64,000 nucleotides of DNA from Pseudomonas sp. SJZ074 (GTDB lineage Bacteria > Pseudomonadota > Gammaproteobacteria > Pseudomonadales > Pseudomonadaceae), in contig NZ_VIUE01000014.1 of assembly GCF_007828215.1 (NCBI RefSeq), forward strand, positions 62,001 to 126,000, read 5' to 3'. The first letter of the stretch is position 1. Each line of letters opens with the position of its first letter. Positions 17,114 to 25,318 of the stretch are shown piece by piece. The translations under genes were made by a program, and so were the position numbers. A model generated the notes under the pieces. That model was not told where the DNA came from, did not search any database, and saw only the letters and a program-made list of their open reading frames with translations.

Positions 17114-17482
17114 ATGGCCACCTTCAACCAACCCAAAGACCTGGGCGACTTACTGCTGCTCCAAGTCTGCCCCGGCTGGACCAAAAGCAACGTCACGTTG
17201 CTCGCCGGCACCGACTACCCACTCGGTCAGGTGCTCGCCAAAGTCGCCGGCAAATACCAACGCCTTGATCCCGCCGGCAGCGGTGCCACCAAAAAAGCCG
17301 CTGCCGTCCTGGCCGAACGCGTAAACGCCACGACCGGCGATCAACCCGGCGTGGTCATCGCCCGCGGCGCCGTCCTGGCCCTGGGGCAGTTGGTCTGGCC
17401 CGCCGGCATCACCGAAGCCCAGCAAGCCGTCGCGCTCGACGAACTCAACGCCCTGGGCATCGTCGCCCGCGCAACCCTCTAA
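17114..17482 (+). CDS. capsid decoration protein (DUF2190-like)
   Basis: A 122-residue beta-rich protein between protease and capsid protein, the usual place of the decoration or cement protein. LLAGTDYPLGQVLAKVAGKYQ and VVIARGAVLALGQLVWP are typical of the DUF2190/lambda gpD-like fold that sits on the capsid surface and stabilises the expanded head. It is thirteen bases before the capsid gene. Confidence 0.75.
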   Translation: MATFNQPKDLGDLLLLQVCPGWTKSNVTLLAGTDYPLGQVLAKVAGKYQRLDPAGSGATKKAAAVLAERVNATTGDQPGVVIARGAVLALGQLVWPAGITEAQQAVALDELNALGIVARATL

Positions 17483-17495
17483 CCTGGAGCCACCC

Positions 17496-18476
17496 ATGAA
17501 CCTGCCAGACCTGTTCAGCGTCGCCAACCTCACCGCCGCCATCAACAAACTCCCGGCCATTCCCGGCAAGGTCGGCGCCATGGGCCTGTTCGACGAAAAA
17601 GGCGTCACCAGCACCAGCGTCATCATCGACGAGCGCGAAGGCCGGTTAGTGCTAGTGCCCAACACCTCACGCAACGACGACCCCGCGCCGCTCGAAGGTC
17701 GCAAACGCAAACGCCGCACCTTCGAAACCCTGCACCTGCCGGTCAGCAGCTCAATCCTGCCCAGCCAGTTGCAAGGCATCGCCGCCTTCGGCCAGGAAAA
17801 CGCCACCGCGCCCGTCGTTACCGTCGTCAACGACCACCTGCAGGAACTCAAAAACAGCATCGAGGCCACCCGCGAATTCCAGCGCGTCGGCGCACTGCGC
17901 GGCCAATTGCTGGACGCCGATGGCTCGGTATTGTTCGACCTGTTTGATGAATTCGACGTCAAACAGAAGAAGGTCACCGTGCCCCTCAGCAAGCCCGAGA
18001 CCAACGTGCGCAAAGCCTGCCTCGACGCCAAGCGCCACGCCGAATCCAAACTCGGTGGCGTGATGGTCACCGGCTTTCGCGCCTTGTGTGGGCCAGACTG
18101 GTTCGACGCGTTCACCGACCACGCCAAGGTCAAAGAAGCCTTCGCCCACTACCAGGCCGCGCAAGACCGCCTCGGCGGTGACATGCGCTCGGGCTTCACC
18201 TTCGGCGGCATCGAGTACATCGAATACGACGTCACCGTCAGCGGCCAGCGCTTCATCCCGGCTGACATCGCCCAGGTCTTTCCCGTCGCCCGGGGCGTGT
18301 TCCGTCTGTTCAACGCCCCGGCCAACTACAACGAAACCGTCAACACCCTGGGCCAGGCGTTTTACAGCAAAGCCGAGCCGCGCAAGATGGGCAAAGGCTG
18401 GGACCTGGAAGCCCAGGCCAACCCCTTGGCCATGTGCCTGTTCCCCGAAGCCCTCGTTGAACTGAAGGCGGGTTGA
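17496..18476 (+). CDS. major capsid protein (lambda gpE family)
   Basis: A 326-residue HK97-fold capsid protein of the lambda gpE type rather than Mu gpT. Family features are the N-terminal LTAAINKLPAIPG and LFDEKGV, the basic RKRKRRTFETLHLP (about 70-83), the GSVLFDLFDEF block, and GWDLEAQANPLAMC near the C-terminus. It forms the hexamers and pentamers of the icosahedral shell. Mosaicism of a lambda-type capsid with a Mu-type tail is known in Pseudomonas transposable phages. It is followed three bases later by the gp36 homologue. Confidence 0.88.
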   Translation: MNLPDLFSVANLTAAINKLPAIPGKVGAMGLFDEKGVTSTSVIIDEREGRLVLVPNTSRNDDPAPLEGRKRKRRTFETLHLPVSSSILPSQLQGIAAFGQENATAPVVTVVNDHLQELKNSIEATREFQRVGALRGQLLDADGSVLFDLFDEFDVKQKKVTVPLSKPETNVRKACLDAKRHAESKLGGVMVTGFRALCGPDWFDAFTDHAKVKEAFAHYQAAQDRLGGDMRSGFTFGGIEYIEYDVTVSGQRFIPADIAQVFPVARGVFRLFNAPANYNETVNTLGQAFYSKAEPRKMGKGWDLEAQANPLAMCLFPEALVELKAG

Positions 18477-18479
18477 GCC

Positions 18480-18911
18480 ATGCGCTACTGCACCCGTGCC
18501 GACCTCGGCAACGCCATTCCATTGATGACACTCACCCAGCTGTCCAGCGACGACCCGGCCGCCGCGCAGCCCAACGAAAGCGTCATCGATGACAGCCTCA
18601 GGCAAGCGCAAGAGCTGGTCGACGGCTACCTGCGTGGCCGCTACCGCCTGCCACTCGACCAAGTGCCCACCGTACTGCGCGACGCCGTGGTCTACCTGGC
18701 CCGGCACTGGCTGTACCAACGTCGCCCCGAAGGCGCCTTGCCCGAGGCGGTCATCAGCAGCCGCAAAGACACCCTCAAACTGCTGGAGAGCATTCGCGAC
18801 GGCGTCGTCACCCTCGGCCTGCCCACCGGTCACGCCGTGCCAGAGCCCGGCGAGGTCCGCGTGCGCGTACGCCCTCAACAATTCGATGCACAGACCTGGG
18901 AGCGCTACTGA
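18480..18911 (+). CDS. Mu gp36-like protein (DUF1320), head-tail completion
   Basis: A 143-residue DUF1320 protein, starting MRYCTRADLGNAIP with the helical DDSLRQAQELVDGYLRGRYRLP block typical of the gp6-like head-tail connector fold. It probably forms the adaptor ring below the portal. It overlaps the next gene by one base. Confidence 0.85.
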   Translation: MRYCTRADLGNAIPLMTLTQLSSDDPAAAQPNESVIDDSLRQAQELVDGYLRGRYRLPLDQVPTVLRDAVVYLARHWLYQRRPEGALPEAVISSRKDTLKLLESIRDGVVTLGLPTGHAVPEPGEVRVRVRPQQFDAQTWERY

Positions 18912-19387
18912 TGACCGACCCTATGCCCACCACCCAAACTGAACAACTGCTGGAGGCGATCCTCGCTCGGCTGCAAAACGAGTTCGGCCAGCAACTGAGC
19001 ATCGAGTTGTTCCCCGAGAACCCGGTTCAGTACCGCCTCAACCATCCCCACGGCGCGGTTCTGCTGGCCTACGTCAAATCGACATTTGGCCCGACGCAAA
19101 GCACTGACATGACGTTCCAGGCCCGCAGTTTGGTACTGCGCCTTACCCTGATTTTTCGGCAGCTCAACGGTAAAGACGGCGTCGTCAGCCACCTCGACCG
19201 TCTGCGCGACTGCCTCTGTGGCTGGTATCCACCCAATGCCGATCAGGCCTGCCATCCCATCGCTGAGCAATACATTGGCTACGTGAACGGCGTCTGGCAG
19301 TACGCCCAGGACTACGCCACCCGCGCCACCCAAGTGCAATCCGCCCCCGCGTTGCTCACCCGCGCAAACCTCAAGGTGCCTATATGA
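18911..19387 (+). CDS. Mu gp37-like protein (DUF1834)
   Basis: A 158-residue protein at the place of Mu gp37. The N-terminal helix (TEQLLEAILARLQNEFGQ) and the central STDMTFQARSLVLRLTLIFRQLN strand pair fit the DUF1834 tail-terminator-like family. It likely caps the tail tube or joins it to the head. It overlaps the following small gene by four bases (ATGA). Confidence 0.82.
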   Translation: MTDPMPTTQTEQLLEAILARLQNEFGQQLSIELFPENPVQYRLNHPHGAVLLAYVKSTFGPTQSTDMTFQARSLVLRLTLIFRQLNGKDGVVSHLDRLRDCLCGWYPPNADQACHPIAEQYIGYVNGVWQYAQDYATRATQVQSAPALLTRANLKVPI

Positions 19388-19614
19388 ACCTGACCCGCTA
19401 CCGCTACAGCGGCCCGCCCAGTGGTGCTTCCCTCTGGGTCGGCAAAAAACGCGAGGCGTTGGACGTGCTCTTGCATCCGGATAAGCCCGTCGAGTTACCC
19501 GCTGACCACGAATACACCCTCGTGCTGCTGGCGCTCAAACACCTGCAACGGCTGCCCACCGACATGAAATCCGCCGCCAAAACGCCCGCGTCTCTACTCT
19601 CCGCAAAGGAATAA
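19384..19614 (+). CDS. Mu gp38-like small protein (DUF2635)
   Basis: A 76-residue protein between the gp37 homologue and the sheath gene, where Mu-like phages encode a DUF2635 protein of unknown function. The residues PDKPVELPADHEYTLVLLAL are compatible with that family. It overlaps gp37 by four bases and is followed six bases later by the sheath gene. Confidence 0.68.
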   Translation: MNLTRYRYSGPPSGASLWVGKKREALDVLLHPDKPVELPADHEYTLVLLALKHLQRLPTDMKSAAKTPASLLSAKE

Positions 19615-19620
19615 CGCGCC

Positions 19621-21042
19621 ATGCCCGCCAACTATCTACACGGCATCGAAACCACCGAAATCGAGCGTGGCCCTCGGCCCATTCGGGTCGTCAAGTCGGC
19701 CGTCATCGCCTTGGTCGGCACCGCACCTACCGGCTCGATCAATGAGCTGACCCTGTGCCTGAACGACACTGACGCCGCCCAGTTCGGCCCACACACCACC
19801 GGCTACAGCATCCCTGAAGCCCTGGACGGCATCCACGACTTCGGCGCCGGCACGGTGCTGGTCGTCAACGTCTTGGACCCGGCCATCCACAGCACTCATG
19901 TGGCGGACCAAGTCGACCAGTTCGCCGAGAACGATAACTTGCAGCTACAGCACGGCGCACTGCAAACGCTGCAAATAAAGTCCGCCGATGGGGCCGTCAC
20001 CTTCGTACAAGACCAGGACTACACCGCTGATTTACTCACCGGCCACGTCCGGCGCGTGGCGACCGGCAAGATTGCCGTCAACGCCCCGATCAAAGTGGAC
20101 TACAGCTACGCCGACCCCAGCAAAGTTGCCGCCGCAGACATCATCGGCGGCATCACCGTTGCCGGGCGGCGCACCGGCTTAAAAGCCTTCCAAGACAGCT
20201 ACAACCAACTGGGTTTCTTCCCCAAGATTTTCATCGCCCCAGGCTTCAGCACCTTGAAAGCCGTGAGCGTTGAACTCAGCACCTCGGCCGGCCAAGTGGG
20301 CGGCGTGACCTACATCGATGCCCCCATCGGCATGACCGTGCAACAAGTACTCGCCGGGCGGGGGCCCACCGGCAGCATCAACTTCGATACCAGCAGCGAC
20401 CGTGTGCGGTTGTGCTACCCCCACGTCAAAGTCCACGACGCCGCCAACGGAGAACGCCTGCAACCGCTGTCCATCCGCGCCGCCGGCCTGCGCGCAAAAG
20501 TCGATAACGACCACGGTTACTGGTGGAGCAGTTCCAACCAGGCACTGATCGGCGTCATTGGGCTGGAGCGGCCATTAACGGCGCGGATCGATGACCCCAA
20601 CAGCGAAGTCAACGTGCTCAATGAAAACGGCATCACCACCGTCTTCAATTCCTTCGGCACCGGCCTGCGTCTATGGGGTAACCGCACGGCGGCGTGGCCC
20701 ACCGTCACCCACATGCGCAACTTCGAAAACGTGCGACGCACCAAAGACGTCGTCGATGAATCCATCCGCTATAGCTCGCTGCAATTCGTCGACCAACCCA
20801 TTACCACCTCGCTCATCACCAGCATCACCGAAAGCGTCAACTTGTTCCTGCGCAAACTCATCGGCGACGGCGCCTTACTCGGCGGCGAGTGCTGGTACGA
20901 CCCGGCGCGTAACCCGCAAACCGAACTGGAACAAGGCCACGCACTGTTCAACTACAAACTCACTGTGCCACCGCCTTTTGAGCGTGGCACCTTCGAAACC
21001 GAAATCACCGGGCAATACCTGGTCAACCTGGGGGCCGCATAA
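19621..21042 (+). CDS. tail sheath protein (Mu gpL-like)
   Basis: A 473-residue contractile sheath protein. The N-terminal LHGIETTEIERGPRPI and VKSAVIALVGTAP, the central GWW-like block (NDHGYWWSSSNQALIGVIGLE at about 298-318) and the C-terminal GGECWYDPARNP and FNYKLTVPPPFERGTFE are classic sheath signatures. It polymerises around the tail tube and contracts on infection. It starts the sheath-tube pair and abuts the tube gene without a gap. Confidence 0.93.
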   Translation: MPANYLHGIETTEIERGPRPIRVVKSAVIALVGTAPTGSINELTLCLNDTDAAQFGPHTTGYSIPEALDGIHDFGAGTVLVVNVLDPAIHSTHVADQVDQFAENDNLQLQHGALQTLQIKSADGAVTFVQDQDYTADLLTGHVRRVATGKIAVNAPIKVDYSYADPSKVAAADIIGGITVAGRRTGLKAFQDSYNQLGFFPKIFIAPGFSTLKAVSVELSTSAGQVGGVTYIDAPIGMTVQQVLAGRGPTGSINFDTSSDRVRLCYPHVKVHDAANGERLQPLSIRAAGLRAKVDNDHGYWWSSSNQALIGVIGLERPLTARIDDPNSEVNVLNENGITTVFNSFGTGLRLWGNRTAAWPTVTHMRNFENVRRTKDVVDESIRYSSLQFVDQPITTSLITSITESVNLFLRKLIGDGALLGGECWYDPARNPQTELEQGHALFNYKLTVPPPFERGTFETEITGQYLVNLGAA

Positions 21043-21567
21043 ATGGCAGGCTTTAGCGCACACCGTATTTCAAACGCCAATATCTACCTGGACGGCGCCA
21101 GCTTCTTTGGCAAGTGTGAAGAGATCGACCTGGGCACCCTCAAAACCATGATGAATGACTTTCAGGGGCTGGGCATGGTCGGGTTGATTGAGCTGCCGGA
21201 TGGCATCGACAAGCTGGAAGGGAAAATCACTTGGAACAGCTTGTACTTCGAAGCGGCGAAGAAGCTGGTCACGCCGTTCAAGAGCGTGCAACTGCAATGC
21301 CGCTCCAACGTGCAGGTGTTCAATAACGGCGGGCTGGTCAATGAGGTTCCGCTGGTCACGACCATGACCATCACCGGGAAGGAGTACCAGTTGGGTACGC
21401 ATAAGCCGCGGGACTCGACCAAGTATGAGACGCCGTTTTCGGCGACCTATGTGCGGCAGATGATCAATGGGGATGAGGTGGTGTTGCTGGATTATTTGGC
21501 GAATATTTTTCGGGTGGGTGGGGTGGATCAGTTGAGTAGGTACCGGAAGAACATTGGTCAGGCATAG
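21043..21567 (+). CDS. tail tube protein (Mu gpM / P2 FII-like)
   Basis: A 174-residue tube protein. SNANIYLDGASFFGKCEEIDL at the N-terminus, GMVGLIELPDGIDKLEG in the middle and KYETPFSATYVRQMINGDEV are family signatures. Rings of it build the inner tube through which DNA passes. It is the last gene before the third cargo block; codon choice drifts toward GTG/GGG-rich usage in its 3' part. Confidence 0.92.
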   Translation: MAGFSAHRISNANIYLDGASFFGKCEEIDLGTLKTMMNDFQGLGMVGLIELPDGIDKLEGKITWNSLYFEAAKKLVTPFKSVQLQCRSNVQVFNNGGLVNEVPLVTTMTITGKEYQLGTHKPRDSTKYETPFSATYVRQMINGDEVVLLDYLANIFRVGGVDQLSRYRKNIGQA

Positions 21568-21647
21568 CGGGTAATGGCGGGCAGCGATTCATGAAGCCTG
21601 AGCGCCGGCCGATACTGTCCCCTGGACTCATAACTGGATGACAATTA

Positions 21648-22340
21648 ATGGCTGATTCATCGTGGTGGCAGACCCTTGGGGCTTCGCTGCTGACGGCGGC
21701 TTTCACTCTTGCAGGTACAAACTTGCAGCAGGCTCACCAAGACGAACGGGCTGACAAGTCAAAGTTTTTGGACGGTGCCCAAGCAACCGCGCAAGAAACC
21801 AGCCGTCTGTTGTACGACGGCTACAATGCGCTGGATAAGTTACTAAAAGAAATAAATGAAAAGGGTTGGAATGAATTTTCTCACGGGCCATGGGACGAGT
21901 ATATGCAATTCCAACGAAACTGGCGCCAACAACTGATAGCGGAACATTTTAGGCTGTCGCGTTACTTTGGCAAAAATATGGCAAATGAGCTGGTTCATAT
22001 CGATGAAATTGACATTCACCCTATAACTAATCACTCATCCCCAAACCCTTGCTCGCCGCCTGGGGACGAAAAGGATTATGATGTTGAAAAACTCTCCGAC
22101 CAAATCGAATGCTACGCTCGACTTGCGACATTAGAGCAAGATATTATCAATGAAAACCTTAAGGACCAAAAAGCCAAAGGGCTATACGATGCGTTGGGTT
22201 CTAAGCGTAACACCGAAGAAAGCGCCTGGAATCTATTGCAGCACTACGATAAATTTACGGTTAACTATCTAAGAAGGCTGGATGCAACGTTAACGGAGTT
22301 AGGAGCTTCGAAAGTAACCGTTATACTAAACAAATCATAA
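21648..22340 (+). CDS. membrane-anchored helical protein, unknown function
   Basis: A 230-residue protein with an N-terminal hydrophobic segment (about 6-24, WWQTLGASLLTAAFTLAG), followed by a long, mostly helical, charged body with two cysteines (PCSPPGDEK, QIECYARL). It is AT-richer than the flanking phage genes and lies on + in cargo block 3. A GGATGA-type ribosome binding site precedes the ATG. No family is recognised. Location beside an HEPN-like gene suggests a conflict-related role, but that is only context. Confidence 0.6.
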   Translation: MADSSWWQTLGASLLTAAFTLAGTNLQQAHQDERADKSKFLDGAQATAQETSRLLYDGYNALDKLLKEINEKGWNEFSHGPWDEYMQFQRNWRQQLIAEHFRLSRYFGKNMANELVHIDEIDIHPITNHSSPNPCSPPGDEKDYDVEKLSDQIECYARLATLEQDIINENLKDQKAKGLYDALGSKRNTEESAWNLLQHYDKFTVNYLRRLDATLTELGASKVTVILNKS

Positions 22341-22582
22341 CGTGTTGGCTGGGGCACGTATTATGCGGATGAATCTGATTCTTGGAATAACTTGATAGCA
22401 CCACAGAAAGTACGTTGCGAACGCCGTTATAGAACGGTAGACCACAGGCCGACAGAGACGACCGTTTGCAAGCTATAATGCATCACTATGGACGTGCGCT
22501 CTGACTATTTTCTGCCTAATAAACAGAGAAAATAGCTTGGTAGGAGGCGTGCGAAACGCTTATCTAACGTGTGAGGGCAGGT
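22341..22582. other. spacer before the HEPN-like gene
   Basis: About 240 AT-rich bases with no gene. An interrupted inverted repeat of CTATTTTC/GAAAATAG type is present near 22505-22533 and may be a terminator of the upstream gene or part of the promoter of the next. Confidence 0.35.
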
Positions 22583-23329
22583 ATGCAAGGAACGCTGGAA
22601 CATTATAGATCAACGCTGGGAGGAGTCGGATGGTTCATCCCGCCCTATCTCACAATGGGCTTCTTGGATGCTGTATGCGCAGAGATTCATAGAAAAGGTA
22701 ATTTGTTCACTCAGGATGATCTGGAAGAGGTATTAGCTTCTGCATACTCCCCGGTGAATTTAGCGGCGATGGTCACTGAGAGATACCCCGTCACGCCATT
22801 CATTCAGGATTATAAAGTAATCATTTCCGAGGCAGTACAAGCCCACTTTATGGGCCTTGATCACATTGCAGTAGGTGGGCTGATGCCAGTAATCGAAGGG
22901 GCAGCCAAAAGGATTGCAGCTGACCGAGGGATAGCCTTCGGTGATATCCGGCCCGGATTCAAGGCTTTGGCTGATGATTGCAAGCACGACGCTATAACCA
23001 AAAGCATGGGAGACGTGGGCGAGCTGGTCTCGATGCTGGATTCCTTCTCCGATTTTACCGACCGAAATCTGTATATCGGATCAGAAAAATATCCACATCC
23101 AGACATGACGAATAGACATGGAATCCTTCATGGGGCATACGACGATGAAGCTTATGGCAAGCCAATTAATTTTTACAAATCCATCGCCGCAATTGACTTT
23201 TTGTGTCTGATTTCAGCGTTTAAAGCCCATGTATCTTGGATGTCTCCCAGGTCTACTACCGCGTCGAATAGCCTCGCGCTTTTCTACCTGGCGTGCCTGA
23301 AACTGTCTAAGCTAAACCCATTGAAATAA
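22583..23329 (+). CDS. HEPN-like protein (possible RNase), unknown family
   Basis: A 248-residue, mainly helical protein. The C-terminal third has NRHGILHGAYDD, giving R178-x4-H183. This is the R-x4-6-H motif of HEPN RNases, set in helices (VGELVSMLDSFSDF before, INFYKSIAAIDFLCLISAF after) as the fold requires. HEPN proteins serve as toxins or abortive-infection RNases. The ATG at 22583 with GAGGG five bases upstream is preferred to the GTG at 22571. No partner antitoxin is obvious next to it. The HEPN reading rests on one motif and helix pattern. Confidence 0.5.
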   Translation: MQGTLEHYRSTLGGVGWFIPPYLTMGFLDAVCAEIHRKGNLFTQDDLEEVLASAYSPVNLAAMVTERYPVTPFIQDYKVIISEAVQAHFMGLDHIAVGGLMPVIEGAAKRIAADRGIAFGDIRPGFKALADDCKHDAITKSMGDVGELVSMLDSFSDFTDRNLYIGSEKYPHPDMTNRHGILHGAYDDEAYGKPINFYKSIAAIDFLCLISAFKAHVSWMSPRSTTASNSLALFYLACLKLSKLNPLK

Positions 23330-23379
23330 ATCTAGTGTAATCGGCCGCGACTCCTACACTCGACTGAGTACCGGCCTAG

Positions 23380-24189
23380 CTAGTTCAATCCCGTTATTTG
23401 CTTTTTTGGCCAATCCAAATCGAATATCTTGATGATCTCCTTGCGCACGGCATCAGAGAAATTCAAAGCGATTTTATTGCGAGTTCGAGCTATCGCTGCT
23501 TGCAGCTTATCACTATGCTTAATAACTCCTGGCGCAAGTTTTTCCATTGTCTTTGAAAACTCTTCTGCCTCTTGCTCCAGTGGCCCCATTGGAACCAAGA
23601 TAGACGGATCTTTCGCTGCCCGCTCTGGAACTGAGTCTACATCTAGCATTGCTTGTTTTTGCAAGAGAGACAGGGTGTGTGAAATGTCATCTGCAACATG
23701 CTTAATATATGTATAGTCCTCAGGCTTTAGTATCTTCTCAGCATCACTTTTTTCAAACTCAGCAAGAAAACATTGTGCTGTATCGACCTTCAATATATTT
23801 TCTCCTAGATAAGCTTCTGGAGGTGTCATGAGGCCTGAACAGTATGGGGCAGCAAAAACTATCCGTTTCTGCAGATCCCGTCTGTCGCGTTCATATGCTT
23901 CAAGCTTAACTTTCTCAAGGGCTGCGGTGGCGACTTCAAGCTTTTCGGTCGTAGCGGTAAGCTCGAACTCGCGACGAGCAATGCTTTCTTCCAATGCTGC
24001 CGTTTTGTATAAGGGAATGACTGTAAAATACAAAGCGCCTATGGTAAGGGCAAAAAGACCAAACTGAGACAAATGGCTCAGTCGAGAAAGCCAAACATCC
24101 AATTTTTGTGAATTCTGATTTTGCTGTGATAAGAGGGGCGGATGATATTGCGCTCTTTCGTTATAATGTTTTTTTCTTGGACGCCGCAT
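23380..24189 (-). CDS. membrane protein with coiled coil, unknown function
   Basis: A 269-residue protein. A basic N-terminus (MRRPRKKHYNER) is followed by one membrane segment (about 43-62, FGLFALTIGALYFTVIPLY) and a coiled coil (about 66-108, ESIARREFELTATTEKLEVA and onward). A soluble C-terminal domain of about 160 residues has two cysteines (FAAPYCSGL, VDTAQCFL). It is AT-rich and on the minus strand within cargo block 3. The architecture recalls membrane sensors or effectors of defence loci, but no family is recognised. Confidence 0.55.
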   Translation of the reverse strand: MRRPRKKHYNERAQYHPPLLSQQNQNSQKLDVWLSRLSHLSQFGLFALTIGALYFTVIPLYKTAALEESIARREFELTATTEKLEVATAALEKVKLEAYERDRRDLQKRIVFAAPYCSGLMTPPEAYLGENILKVDTAQCFLAEFEKSDAEKILKPEDYTYIKHVADDISHTLSLLQKQAMLDVDSVPERAAKDPSILVPMGPLEQEAEEFSKTMEKLAPGVIKHSDKLQAAIARTRNKIALNFSDAVRKEIIKIFDLDWPKKQITGLN

Positions 24190-24837
24190 GTGAAAACCAT
24201 TTTATAATCGGAGATGTTTGAGTGAATTTTGACACTTCGAGAGGTCAAAAACCACATAATTAGAACGTTAGCTGGTTACTTAACCAATCGCTATCGGCTT
24301 CAAAGTATTCCTGAGATTTACGGCTGGTCGCGTGAACATGTCATCACGTCGCTCTGGCAAACGGCATGCAATGCCTTTTACGAAGCCGTACATCATCTGG
24401 CGCCATTGCCTACAGCCCCGACAGAATTCCCCGGCTGCGCGCCTGTGCGCTCAGCGATATCTTATCCCCGTCACCGCTCGCAGTGACCGGGCGGAGCAGC
24501 CTGCAGTGGTATTTAGGTGCCTCTCGTGAAGGAACAGGCCGCTCCGCCCGATGTTTAATGGCGCTGCACGCCGGGCCCCTAGGCTTTCTGGCGATGCCCG
24601 ATTCTCCGGTCTACTCCGGCGTTCAGTGACCAATTTTTTAGCAGTCCGGCCACTTGTGGCGGCTATACGAGGATTCAACCGTTAGCATTGATTGGCCTCT
24701 CTGCAAGGACCTCGTACAGCTGCCTCCCTCTGTCTACCCGTTAGGGGGCTTCATTCAGAGCGCCATAAGTGATCTCAGGGCGACAGCCAGCCGCCCAAAA
24801 GAAGTCCAATTTAGATCCTTCCCAGCCTGTACTTGAT
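24190..24837. other. gene-free region with structured elements
   Basis: No convincing gene; short open frames here have no family features. The region holds the hairpin-bearing block at 24422-24549. Further right lie GC-rich inverted repeats of unknown role. Confidence 0.4.
24422..24549 (+). promoter_or_regulatory. partial copy of the DUF6124 leader with a long hairpin (element B, 5' part)
   Basis: CAGAATTCCCCGGCT and, about 35 bases on, GTCAC-CGCTCGCA-GTGAC followed by CGGG (24470-24491). This matches the order of blocks in the leaders at 15164-15246 and 25045-25117. It continues into a perfect 9-base stem GGGCGGAGC (24489-24497) with GCTCCGCCC (24541-24549), extended inside by CCTG/CAGG. 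No coding gene follows directly, so it may be a duplicated or orphan leader, or a small RNA. Confidence 0.45.
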
Positions 24838-24917
24838 GGTGGCTGTGCACAGGGCGCTCTCGGGCGCGCCGGTCTTGCCAATTCCTCCGGTCGACTAACC
24901 TGCGTACAGCCGCCACC
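24838..24917 (+). promoter_or_regulatory. orphan copy of the DUF6124 leader hairpin (element B, 3' part)
   Basis: An 80-base block bounded by GGTGGC and GCCACC with an inner GC-rich stem, clearly homologous to 15315-15392 and 25191-25270. CTGTACTTGATGGTGG at its 5' edge is identical to copy C. No open frame of the DUF6124 family follows it; the next gene start is 400 bases away behind copy C. Confidence 0.55.
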
Positions 24918-25011
24918 CTTCCAAAAAAACAATAATGCCCTCAATGTTTAGCGCGCATAAACATGCTTTGAAGTGCACGTTTAATGACATCCGACGTAAC
25001 GTCCTAAAGGC

Positions 25012-25318
25012 TACGAAACCTTGCGCTCATACTTACGCGTACGTCAGAATCCGCCGGCTTGTGCGCTTTAGCCCCGGCCTTTATCGTTGACCTGCCACTG
25101 CCCCATCAGTGGTCGGGTTTAGTCGCTCGGTCGGTTTTAGTAAGGTGCATAAGTACCATTCAGTCAGGTCGTTCTCAACCTGTACTTGATGGTGGTTGTG
25201 CGTAGGGCGCCCTTGGGCGCGCCGGGTTTGCTAATTCCACCGGTCGACTAACCTGCGCACAGCCGCCACCCTCTTTTAGTCGAGAGCGGTTGCGGCCCCA
25301 ACACTGGAATTAGTTCAT
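25012..25318 (+). promoter_or_regulatory. conserved structured leader of DUF6124 gene, copy C
   Basis: It carries the same ordered blocks as copy A: GCTACG...CCTTGCGC, CAGAATCCGCC at 25045, hairpin CCACTG-CCCCAT-CAGTGG with TCGGG (25094-25117), and the outer stem between GGTGG at 25191 and GCCACC ending at 25270. Inside, GCGCCC-TT-GGGCGC replaces AGACC-TTCG-GGTCT of copy A, so pairing is kept while sequence changes. The stem ends 48 bases before the ATG. Confidence 0.6.

Noticed and set aside
17150..18133. Long minus-strand open frame opposite decoration and capsid genes
   Set aside because: It lies wholly opposite well-identified phage genes, has biased composition and no family features; GC-rich antisense shadow.
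20175..20186. Fifth TTAAAAG-like site in the sheath gene
   Set aside because: It lies inside coding sequence as GGCTTAAAAGCC and lacks the YYYTAA half at 6-base spacing.
24229..24629. Several short plus-strand frames in the gene-free region
   Set aside because: They overlap each other and the hairpin block; composition fits structured non-coding sequence.
24422..25270. Integron attC sites suggested by paired hairpin blocks near small genes
   Set aside because: No RYYYAAC/GTTRRRY core sites flank the blocks and there is no integrase in view; leader RNA fits better.
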